This document shows positions 1 through 5,501 of a stretch of 5,501 nucleotides of DNA, one piece after another. Source of the stretch: Desulfomicrobiaceae bacterium (GTDB lineage: Bacteria; Desulfobacterota; Desulfovibrionia; Desulfovibrionales; Desulfomicrobiaceae); NCBI GenBank assembly GCA_003530935.1, contig DPEO01000124.1, positions 1 to 5,501 of the forward strand, in the 5' to 3' direction. The number at the start of each line of letters is the position of its first letter. Position 1 is the stretch's first letter. Both the position numbers and the translations under genes were made by a program. The notes beneath the pieces were generated by a model. The model was not told the DNA's origin and searched no databases. It saw only the letters and a list, made by a program, of their open reading frames with translations.

Positions 1-243
1 GCCCACCGTCCGCAAACCACTCCGGTGGGCTTCGTGCGCAACGCCTACCGGCACGGGGAAACCATGTGGACCTCCACCATCGCCCACGCCACCGCCCACG
101 GCGTGGACATGCGCACCATCGTGCTGGTGGGAAGCTCCTCCTCGCGCATGGTCGGCCCACGCATCCTGACCCCCCGGGGCTACTACCCGGCCGCATCCCC
201 GCGTGAAAAAATTCCTGTTGACAGCCACGACGGGGCTCTATAG
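1..243 (+). CDS. cbiH: Precorrin-3B / cobalt-factor III C17-methyltransferase, C-terminal end (CbiH/CobJ), 5'-truncated by window
   Basis: The reading frame is open from base 1 and gives the last 80 residues of the protein, ending at TAG 241-243. The stretch reads RPQTTPVGFVRNAYR, then VDMRTIVLVGSSSSR, then ILTPRGYYP. These match the C-terminal substrate/SAM domain of the tetrapyrrole methylase family, specifically CobJ/CbiH, which ends with a VGSS-x-TR strand and a TPR-x-Y motif. The enzyme methylates C17 and contracts the corrin ring during vitamin B12 synthesis in the cytoplasm. CbiH (anaerobic route) is preferred over CobJ only because the surroundings suggest an anaerobe; the fragment does not separate them. 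About 19 residues follow the conserved TPRGYYP, and this tail overlaps the -35 element of the tRNA promoter. The N-terminus, start site and any other cobalamin genes lie outside the window. Confidence 0.85.
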   Translation, partial: AHRPQTTPVGFVRNAYRHGETMWTSTIAHATAHGVDMRTIVLVGSSSSRMVGPRILTPRGYYPAASPREKIPVDSHDGAL

Positions 244-246
244 AGA
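218..246 (+). promoter_or_regulatory. Probable sigma-70 promoter of the tRNA operon
   Basis: A perfect -35 hexamer TTGACA lies at 218-223. The -10 is either TAGAGA at 241-246 (17-base spacer) or TATAGA at 239-244 (15-base spacer). Transcription would start near 250-255, a few bases before the first tRNA at 261. The -35 and spacer lie within the last codons of the upstream methyltransferase gene. A strong consensus promoter this close to a tRNA is expected for stable RNA genes. The exact -10 is uncertain. Confidence 0.65.
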
Positions 247-260
247 CCGACCTCCGTTGA

Positions 261-335
<75 letters not shown>

Positions 336-341
336 CATCAA

Positions 342-416
<75 letters not shown>

Positions 417-420
417 CGCC

Positions 421-500
<80 letters not shown>

Positions 501-534
501 AAAAAACTGGAGGCCAGCATTGCTGGCCTTTTTT
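501..534 (+). terminator. Rho-independent terminator of the tRNA operon
   Basis: A perfect GC-rich stem AGGCCAGC (511-518) pairs with GCTGGCCT (522-529) around a three-base loop, followed by a T run at 529-534. An A run at 501-506 precedes the stem, so the structure could also terminate transcription coming from the other strand. It starts three bases after the last tRNA and ends 26 bases before the next coding region. Confidence 0.92.
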
Positions 535-560
535 GTCTCCTCCAACCAAAGTAGACTCAT

Positions 561-2324
561 ATGATCCAGCTTCAACCCTGCCCCAAAGGCTTCACCGCCG
601 ATCTGGACAAGACCCGCGACCCGGCCCAGACCGTGGCCGAAGCTCGCGCCGCCCTTGCCCAAAGCGGCATGGACGTTCTCGCCGAAACCCGCCGCGTGGA
701 CACCGGACGCTTGGGGATCCCGGTGTACATGTCCGTCTGCGGCGAACATGCCCGAAAGATCATGCCCACCCGCAAGCAAATGGGTAAAGGCTCCTCGCCG
801 GCGCAGGCCGAAGCCTCGGCCCTCATGGAGCTCGTGGAACGCTTCAGCTTCTTCAGTTTCTGGGAAGACGCGGACTTGCCCAGCCTCACCTGGTCCGAAG
901 CCGAAGCCCGCTTCGGCACCGACCTCATCCCCGTGGAATGGATCCTCCACTCCGTGGCCGACCCGGCCACGAAACAGGCCGCCCGCACCGCCTTGGACCT
1001 GGTGCCGTGGCGCTTTGCCGAGGCAACGGACCTCGCCGGCGAACGCCCGCTGTGGGTGCCCATCACCTGGTTCAAGAAGCTCAATGAATTCAACGGGTCC
1101 TGCGCGGGGAACTCCATGGAGGAGGCGCTGCTGCAGGGGGTGTGTGAACTCGTGGAGCGCCACGTGTGCTGCCTATGGGACCGCACCCGCCCGCAAACCC
1201 CCACCATCGCCCCCCAAAGCGCCAAGGACCCGGTCCTGCGGGAACTGCTCGCCAAGTTCGCCGCCGCCGGAGTGCGGGTCTGGCTCAAGGATTTTTCCCT
1301 GGGCATGCCCGTGCCCACCGTGGCGGCCCTGGCCTACGATCCGGCAACCTTTCCACTCCAAAGCGAAATCGTCTTTACCGCAGGCACCGCCAGCTCCCCG
1401 GAGAAGGCCGCCATCCGGGCGCTCACGGAAGTGGCGCAGCTGGCGGGGGATTTCATCACCGAAAGCAACTACGAGGCCTCGGGGCTGCCCAAATTTCTCC
1501 GCATGGAGGACACCGCCTGGGTGGAAGAAGGTCCCGAAGTCCCCATCCAAAGCCTCCCCAGCATCACGTGCGACGACATCACCGAGGAACTGCGCGCCGT
1601 GGCGCGCGGGCTCGCCCAATTAGGCCATCCGCCCTTGGCAGTGGCCACCACCCACCCGCGCCTGGGGATCCCCACGGCCTATACCTTTGCCCCGGGACTG
1701 CTTTTTCGCGAGCGTACCCCCCGGGCGTCAGTGGGGCTTTTCGTAGGCCGCATCCTGGCCGAAGAAATGGAGCCCGAAACCGCCACCGCCGGACTTCAGA
1801 CCTTGGAGTCCTTGTGGCCGGATGCGCCGTACCTGCCCTTTTTCCGCGGCCTCGTGGCCCTGCGGGAAGGAGATCTGCCGCGGGCTGCCCAGCTCTTCGC
1901 CCAGGCCGAACCCCTGCAGGAAGACGCCGACGACCGGGGCCTTGCCGCCTTCTACCAGGCGTACGCCCTCACCCAGGAAGGACGCTGGAGCGAGGCCATC
2001 CCCATCTTGGACCGGGCCATCGACGCGTGCCCCGAAGTCAAGGAATACTACAATCTGCGCGGTGTGGCCTACTTCAAGGAGAGTCAGTACGCGGCGGCAG
2101 CGGCCAATTTCGAGCTGGCCTTGGAATTGGACAGCGGTTCGATCATGGACCTGGCCAACCTCGGCGTCTGCCACAAGCTTTTGGGGCACACGGACCTCGC
2201 CCGCGACATTCTCACCCGGGCGCTCGCCATCGACCCCAGCCTGGATTTTGCCCGTCAGCACCTCACAGAACTCACCGCAACCACGGAGGCATCATGGACA
2301 TCACCCGCACCATCGCCCAATTGA
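561..2324 (+). CDS. YcaO-domain ATP-dependent amide-activating protein with C-terminal TPR repeats
   Basis: This 587-residue protein has a YcaO catalytic domain at about residues 5-400. Three ATP/Mg signature segments are visible: GKGSSPAQAEASALMELVER (75-94, with E90 and E93), GNSMEEALLQGVCELVER (183-200, with E196 and E199), and GTASSPEKAAIRALTEVAQ (275-293, with R286 and E290). Residues 423-560 form about four tetratricopeptide repeats, for example KEYYNLRGVAYFKESQYAAA (494-513). YcaO enzymes phosphorylate a backbone amide with ATP and make azolines, thioamides or amidines; E. coli YcaO, also carrying a TPR-like C-terminus, is linked to methylthiolation of ribosomal protein S12. The substrate here is unknown; no precursor peptide or TfuA gene is nearby. 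ATG 561 is chosen because an in-frame TAG lies at 552-554 and the N-terminus (CPKGFTADLDKTRDP) looks family-like, but no Shine-Dalgarno precedes it. The last residues read PAPSPN, resembling the PxPxP end of azoline-forming YcaOs. The gene overlaps the next by 31 bases. Confidence 0.9.
   Translation: MIQLQPCPKGFTADLDKTRDPAQTVAEARAALAQSGMDVLAETRRVDTGRLGIPVYMSVCGEHARKIMPTRKQMGKGSSPAQAEASALMELVERFSFFSFWEDADLPSLTWSEAEARFGTDLIPVEWILHSVADPATKQAARTALDLVPWRFAEATDLAGERPLWVPITWFKKLNEFNGSCAGNSMEEALLQGVCELVERHVCCLWDRTRPQTPTIAPQSAKDPVLRELLAKFAAAGVRVWLKDFSLGMPVPTVAALAYDPATFPLQSEIVFTAGTASSPEKAAIRALTEVAQLAGDFITESNYEASGLPKFLRMEDTAWVEEGPEVPIQSLPSITCDDITEELRAVARGLAQLGHPPLAVATTHPRLGIPTAYTFAPGLLFRERTPRASVGLFVGRILAEEMEPETATAGLQTLESLWPDAPYLPFFRGLVALREGDLPRAAQLFAQAEPLQEDADDRGLAAFYQAYALTQEGRWSEAIPILDRAIDACPEVKEYYNLRGVAYFKESQYAAAAANFELALELDSGSIMDLANLGVCHKLLGHTDLARDILTRALAIDPSLDFARQHLTELTATTEASWTSPAPSPN
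2285..2289 (+). promoter_or_regulatory. Ribosome-binding site of the MoaE-like gene
   Basis: GGAGG lies four bases before ATG 2294, inside the last codons of the YcaO gene. It fixes the start of the downstream gene even though that reading frame stays open far upstream. The position implies translational coupling between the two genes. Confidence 0.8.
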
Positions 2325-2656
2325 AGCAGGAACCCGGGTTCGCCGAGCACGTGGGCATGATCCTCGTGCACAACGGCGTGGTCCGCGCCTGGTCGCGCAA
2401 GGACGGCGCGGCCGTCACCCAGGTGGAAGTCCATCCGGACCGCGCCAAGATCGAGGCCATCCGCAAGGAAATCGAGGCCCGGCCCGGCATCTTCCGCGTC
2501 GTGGTGGAGGCCAAGGAAGGCGTGCTGCAGGTGGGTGACGACCTGCTCTTTCTCATCGTGGCCGGAGACATCCGGGAAAACGTCAAACCCGCCCTGGCGG
2601 AGCTCCTGGACCGCATCAAGGCCGAAGCCATCGCCAAGCGGGAGGTTTGCGCCTAA
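2294..2656 (+). CDS. MoaE-like protein (divergent molybdopterin synthase catalytic-subunit family)
   Basis: This small cytoplasmic protein has 120 residues, against about 150 for E. coli MoaE. The fold pattern of MoaE is recognisable: a strand ending in GVVR (28-31, compare GxVR), a helix DRAKIEAIRKEIEARPGIF, a strand pair RVVVEAKEGVLQVGDD (68-83, compare the G-x-L-x-x-GD turn), a strand LLFLIVAGDIR (84-94), and a terminal helix with IK and KRE (K109 and K115). In E. coli MoaE two lysines (K119, K126) in the matching helix are catalytic, so both may be retained, though spaced one residue closer. The His of the conserved 'HR' pair is Ile93 here, and the usual C-terminal tail is absent. MoaE converts precursor Z to molybdopterin with sulfur from MoaD thiocarboxylate. 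No moaD is present, and coupling to a YcaO gene suggests another sulfur-transfer or accessory role (inference). The start is fixed by GGAGG at 2285-2289. Genuine MoaE activity remains possible. Confidence 0.75.
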   Translation: MDITRTIAQLKQEPGFAEHVGMILVHNGVVRAWSRKDGAAVTQVEVHPDRAKIEAIRKEIEARPGIFRVVVEAKEGVLQVGDDLLFLIVAGDIRENVKPALAELLDRIKAEAIAKREVCA

Positions 2657-3486
2657 GACTCCACGAGCACACGGGCCTGCCGCATCCACTGACCCACGAG
2701 CACGGCCTCGTCCACCAGCCCGTGCTTGAGGCAGCCCGCCTGGTAGATGCGGCCGCGGCGCACCATTTCCGCGGCCAGAATGCGGCGGTCTTCGGCGCGC
2801 TGCGCCCGGGCAAGGGCCCGGCGCAGGCCTTCCAGGCGGAACCGGTCCTGCCCCACGAAAAGGCGGGAGAGCTGGTCCTCGTGGCCGCCGGTCTTGACCA
2901 CCAAGGCTTGGGGCACAAGCCCCACCGGGGCCACGAGGAGCAGCCGCAGCCACAAGGCGTAGTCTTCGCACGCCGGCAGGTCCTCGTCGAACGGCCCCAC
3001 CTGCTCCCAGAGGGCGCGGGAAAAGAGCACGCACGACGGGCTGATCAGGCAGAGGGCCACGGCCCGCTCCAAAAACCATCCCGCAGGCTTGGCGTGCTTG
3101 CGGCACGGGTTCACCCGGCGGCCGTGGCGGATCCAGATCTCTTCGGTCTGGCAGGCCGAAAACCCCGAGTCCGCCACAAAGCGCATCTGCGCCTCCAATT
3201 TGCGCGGCAGCCACAGGTCGTCGGAATCCAAAAGGGCGACCCACGCGCCGGCGCTTGCCTCCACCCCCCGGTTGCGGGCATGGCTCACCCCACGCGGCGG
3301 TGTGGCCAGAACGCGCATCCGGGGCTCCTGGGCCGCCAGGTCCTCAAGCACGGCACGGGTGGCGTCGTCGGAACCGTCGTCCACGGCCACGAGTTCCCAA
3401 TCCTGCCAAGTCTGCGTCCACACGGAGCGCACCGCGCGCTCCACCACCGCGGCACGATTGCGGACCGGAAGAATCACGGAGACCAC
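2653..3486 (-). CDS. Family 2 (GT-A) glycosyltransferase
   Basis: This 277-residue protein has the GT-A nucleotide-sugar fold: VSVILPVRN at the N-terminus (2-10), the VDDGSDD acidic motif (35-41), the metal-binding DSDD at 87-90 after AGAWVALL, and a PACEDYALWLR segment (171-181) supplying the likely catalytic base, E174 or D175. The GGHEDQLSR segment (200-208) is one I associate with a GT2 subgroup frequent in Desulfovibrio-type bacteria. No membrane segment is visible, so it should act in the cytoplasm, transferring a sugar to a surface-glycan acceptor; the sugar cannot be told. The GTG at 3486-3484 is chosen because GGAGG (plus-strand 3496-3500) precedes it by nine bases and homologues begin with this strand; the frame is open further upstream but codes nothing recognisable. 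The gene diverges from the next glycosyltransferase with one base between starts and converges on the MoaE-like gene with overlapping stops. Confidence 0.92.
   Translation of the reverse strand: MVSVILPVRNRAAVVERAVRSVWTQTWQDWELVAVDDGSDDATRAVLEDLAAQEPRMRVLATPPRGVSHARNRGVEASAGAWVALLDSDDLWLPRKLEAQMRFVADSGFSACQTEEIWIRHGRRVNPCRKHAKPAGWFLERAVALCLISPSCVLFSRALWEQVGPFDEDLPACEDYALWLRLLLVAPVGLVPQALVVKTGGHEDQLSRLFVGQDRFRLEGLRRALARAQRAEDRRILAAEMVRRGRIYQAGCLKHGLVDEAVLVGQWMRQARVLVES
3478..3481 (+). promoter_or_regulatory. Ribosome-binding site of the GT4 gene starting at 3488
   Basis: GGAG lies six bases before GTG 3488, supporting that start over the longer open frame upstream. The site falls within codons 2 to 3 of the divergent GT2 gene on the other strand. 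Confidence 0.7.
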
Positions 3487-3487
3487 A

Positions 3488-4600
3488 GTGCGTATCCTCC
3501 ATATTGCCAATGTACGCTGGTTCAACGCCACGGTATGGTATGCCATGGAGCTGGCCCGCTTGCAGCAAGCCGCCGGCCACCAGGTGCGCGTGGCGGTCCT
3601 CCCCGGCACCCTGGCCGAGGCGGCAGGCGAAAAGCGCAGCCTATCCTTGGTCCGTCTGGACCACAATACCCGCACCCCCTGGGGCATGGCGCGCCTGGCC
3701 CGAGCCATCGGCGAACTCACGTCCCGCTTTCGCCCTCAGGTGGTCAATTGCCATCGGGGAGAGCATTTCTGGATGTGGGCCGCCCTGCGCCGTCTGCGCC
3801 GGGACTTCGCCCTCATCCGTACCCGCGGCGATCAGCGCCCCCCCAAAAACGACCCCATCAACCGTTGGCTCCACCTGCAGGCGGACGCCGTGATCAGCAC
3901 CAATTCCGCCACCACCCGGCGCTTTCTCGCCATGGGGCTGCCGCGCGAGCGCATCTTCTGTGTCCTCGGCGGGGTGGACACCGAGACCTTCTTCCCCAAC
4001 CCCGAAGCCCGAAAGCGTGTACGGGCCAAGCTCGGCTTCACCGAAGACCACCTGGTGCTCGGACTCTTGGGCCGCTTGGATACGGTCAAGGGCCAGCGGG
4101 AGATCATCGAGGCCCTCCGGACCCTCCATCACCGCGGTCATCGGCACCTGCGCCTGCTGCTCCTCGGCTTTTCCTCGGCCCTTGCCGAGGCCACGGTTCA
4201 GGACTGGATCCGCGCAGCCGATCTGGACGCCGCAATCACCATCACCGGCCGCGTGGAGCCGGTGGCGGAGTACCTCAACGCCGTGGACCTGGCGGTGGTC
4301 CCCTCCCTGTGGTCCGAGGCCATCGCCCGCGCCGCCCTGGAATGGATGGCCTGCGGCGTGCCGACCCTGGCGAGCACCGTGGGCGTGCTGCCGGACCTTT
4401 TCGCCCCCGAGGCCTTGGCGCCCCCGGGGGACGTGGCGGCCTGGGCGCAGCGCATCGAAAAGGCCATGGACGCGGATTTTCGCCTGCGCCTGCGCGACCT
4501 CCAAGACCAACGCCTGCCGGAGCTCACCAGCGAGACGTTCCTTGCGGCCACCATGGAGGTGTACGCGAGGGCCCTCACCCGCGTGGAGCGACCGCGATGA
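3488..4600 (+). CDS. Family 4 (GT-B) glycosyltransferase
   Basis: This 370-residue protein has two Rossmann-like halves typical of GT-B enzymes. The N-terminal half begins RILHIANVRWFNATVWYAME, with WFNAT where many GT4 enzymes carry a glycine-rich GG loop, and contains an acceptor-side region around HRGEHFWMW (89-97). The C-terminal half has LGLLGRLDTVKG (191-202; R196 and K201 are likely phosphate contacts), the TGRVEPVAEYLNAVDLAVVPS region (253-273), and the EX7E motif, E277 to E285, followed by WMACGVPTLAS. Such enzymes transfer a sugar from an NDP donor with retention of configuration, usually in lipopolysaccharide or exopolysaccharide assembly; the sugar cannot be assigned. GTG 3488 is chosen for its GGAG at 3478-3481 and the conserved first strand. 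It is translationally coupled to the next gene through ATGA at 4597-4600. No secretion signal or membrane helix is seen. Confidence 0.93.
   Translation: MRILHIANVRWFNATVWYAMELARLQQAAGHQVRVAVLPGTLAEAAGEKRSLSLVRLDHNTRTPWGMARLARAIGELTSRFRPQVVNCHRGEHFWMWAALRRLRRDFALIRTRGDQRPPKNDPINRWLHLQADAVISTNSATTRRFLAMGLPRERIFCVLGGVDTETFFPNPEARKRVRAKLGFTEDHLVLGLLGRLDTVKGQREIIEALRTLHHRGHRHLRLLLLGFSSALAEATVQDWIRAADLDAAITITGRVEPVAEYLNAVDLAVVPSLWSEAIARAALEWMACGVPTLASTVGVLPDLFAPEALAPPGDVAAWAQRIEKAMDADFRLRLRDLQDQRLPELTSETFLAATMEVYARALTRVERPR
3496..3500 (-). promoter_or_regulatory. Ribosome-binding site of the minus-strand GT2 gene
   Basis: CCTCC on the plus strand reads GGAGG on the minus strand, nine bases before the GTG at 3486-3484. 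It decides the start of that gene and falls inside codons 3 to 5 of the plus-strand GT4 gene. Confidence 0.75.
4585..4588 (+). promoter_or_regulatory. Ribosome-binding site of the second GT4 gene
   Basis: GGAG lies eight bases before ATG 4597, within the final codons of the preceding glycosyltransferase gene. Together with the ATGA overlap it supports this start and coupled translation. Confidence 0.65.
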
Positions 4601-5501
4601 AGCCGCGCATCGCCCTCATGGTACCGCGCCTTGGCCGCTACGGCGGCATGGAAGGCTTCACCTGGCGTCTGGCCGAATACCTGCGCGACGAATATGCCGT
4701 CCACGTGCTCTGCATGCAGCAGGACGGCCGCGCCCCGGAAGGGGTGCAGGTGGTGCGTCTGGGCCGGCCCCTTCCGGGACGGGCGGGCAAAATCCTCTGG
4801 TTCGCCCTGGCCGCGGAGTGGGCCCGGCGTACCGGCGGATACGCGGCCACCATGGGCATGGGCGCCACCCTCTTCCAGGACGTGCTGCGCATCAGCGGCG
4901 CCCCTACCCGGCGTTTCTGGGAACTCACCGCCCCGGCCTACGGCCACGGATGGCCGCGGCACGCCAAGATGCTGCGCCGCTGGGCCAACCCCGGCCACCT
5001 GCTGGCCATGGCCGTGGAGCGGCTCCAGCTTTCCGGCTCCCGCATCCTTGTGGCCAATTCCCACCTGGTGCGCGACCTCATGCGCGAGAGCTTCCCCCAG
5101 CTCCAAGACCGCCCCATCCCGGTCATCTACAACGCCCCGGACACCAGCCGCTTTGCCCTGCCCTCGCCGCAAGCGCGCGCCCGCGCCCGCAGCCTCTGGA
5201 ATATCCCGCCGGGCTGCGTCGCCCTGGGGACCGCGGCCACCAATTTCCGCCTCAAGGGGATCTTTCCCTTGATCGAAAGCCTGCGCCATCTGCCGCAGGC
5301 AGTCCACCTCTGGGTAGCAGGCGGCCGCTCCCCGCACCAAGCGCTCGCTCACGCCCGGCGCCACGGCCTGGAAAACCGGGTGCATTTCCTCGGCCGGGTG
5401 GACGACATGCCCCTCTTCTACGCCGCCTTGGATGGCTTCGTGCTCAATACCTTCTACGACGCCTGCGCCAACGCCGTGCTCGAGGCCCTGGCCACGGGGC
5501 T
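4597..5501 (+). CDS. Family 4 (GT-B) glycosyltransferase, WaaG/RfaG-like, 3'-truncated by window
   Basis: The first 301 residues are present and the frame is open at the window end. The N-terminus MKPRIALMVPRLGRYGGMEG carries the GG loop (G16, G17) that precedes the first helix in GT4 enzymes. Further on are VANSHLVRDLM (152-162), VIYNAPDTSRF (176-186), the donor-phosphate segment ATNFRLKG (214-221, with R218 and K220), and LGRVDDMPLFYAALDGFVLNTFYDACANAVLEALATG. That last stretch holds the nucleotide-sugar acidic motif, here D288 and E297, in the 'YDxCxNxxLEAL' form I associate with WaaG-like lipopolysaccharide core transferases. It probably acts at the inner face of the membrane on lipid A-core or a similar lipid-linked acceptor. 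It overlaps the preceding GT4 by four bases (ATGA), so the two are one operon. Donor and acceptor sugars are unknown. Confidence 0.92.
   Translation, partial: MKPRIALMVPRLGRYGGMEGFTWRLAEYLRDEYAVHVLCMQQDGRAPEGVQVVRLGRPLPGRAGKILWFALAAEWARRTGGYAATMGMGATLFQDVLRISGAPTRRFWELTAPAYGHGWPRHAKMLRRWANPGHLLAMAVERLQLSGSRILVANSHLVRDLMRESFPQLQDRPIPVIYNAPDTSRFALPSPQARARARSLWNIPPGCVALGTAATNFRLKGIFPLIESLRHLPQAVHLWVAGGRSPHQALAHARRHGLENRVHFLGRVDDMPLFYAALDGFVLNTFYDACANAVLEALATG

Noticed and set aside
1166..2293. Long open frame extending the MoaE-like gene far upstream inside the YcaO gene
   Set aside because: The upstream part is Arg/Pro/His-rich without domain features, typical of an alternative frame in GC-rich DNA. 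GGAGG before ATG 2294 and the MoaE-like content place the true start there.
2699..2726. Inverted repeat AGCACGG / CCGTGCT just past the convergent stop codons, considered as a terminator
   Set aside because: The loop is about 14 bases, the stem is short, there is no T run on either strand, and it lies within conserved glycosyltransferase coding sequence.
4198..5385. 395-codon antisense open frame under the two GT4 genes
   Set aside because: The plus strand has clear GT4 motifs in the overlapping region. The antisense frame has low-complexity Gly/Ala/His/Arg content and no recognisable domain, so it is a codon-bias shadow.
5451..5487. Loss of the first acidic residue of EX7E in the second GT4 (Asp288 in place of Glu), taken as possible inactivation
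   Set aside because: The aspartate in a YDxCxNxxLEA context is a form I associate with active WaaG-like enzymes, so it looks like normal family variation.

Overview
This is GC-rich, densely packed bacterial chromosome in which almost every base lies in a gene. Gene content and protein wording resemble anaerobic sulfate reducers of the Desulfovibrio group: an end of a cobalamin-pathway methyltransferase, a YcaO-TPR protein paired with a divergent MoaE-like protein, and glycosyltransferases with a 'PACEDY...GGHEDQLS' signature. This assignment rests on remembered family resemblance and was not checked by a search.

Layout. (1) 1-243: C-terminal end of a precorrin-3B/cobalt-factor III C17-methyltransferase (CbiH/CobJ). 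(2) 218-534: a compact tRNA operon, Gly(GCC)-Cys(GCA)-Gly(GCC). Its probable promoter starts inside the end of the methyltransferase gene, the two glycine tRNAs are identical, and a strong intrinsic terminator closes it. (3) 561-2656: a two-gene unit, a YcaO-domain protein with C-terminal TPRs overlapping by 31 bp a 120-residue MoaE-like protein. (4) 2653-3486, minus strand: a family 2 (GT-A) glycosyltransferase whose stop codon overlaps the stop of the MoaE-like gene. (5) 3488-end, plus strand: two family 4 (GT-B) glycosyltransferases overlapping by ATGA; the second runs off the window.

How the parts fit. The three glycosyltransferases look like part of a locus for a cell-surface glycan such as lipopolysaccharide core or O-antigen. 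The YcaO/MoaE-like pair is the most interesting unit. YcaO enzymes use ATP to activate backbone amides (azoline, thioamide or amidine formation), and MoaE is the catalytic subunit that accepts sulfur from a thiocarboxylated carrier. Tight coupling of the two suggests, as inference only, a sulfur-related modification. No TfuA partner, precursor peptide or McrA-like substrate gene is visible here.

The other notable feature is the gene junctions. Two divergent GTG starts are separated by one base, so each gene's Shine-Dalgarno sequence lies inside the other gene. One convergent pair shares its stop codons. The YcaO gene starts 26 bases after a terminator with no recognisable ribosome-binding site.
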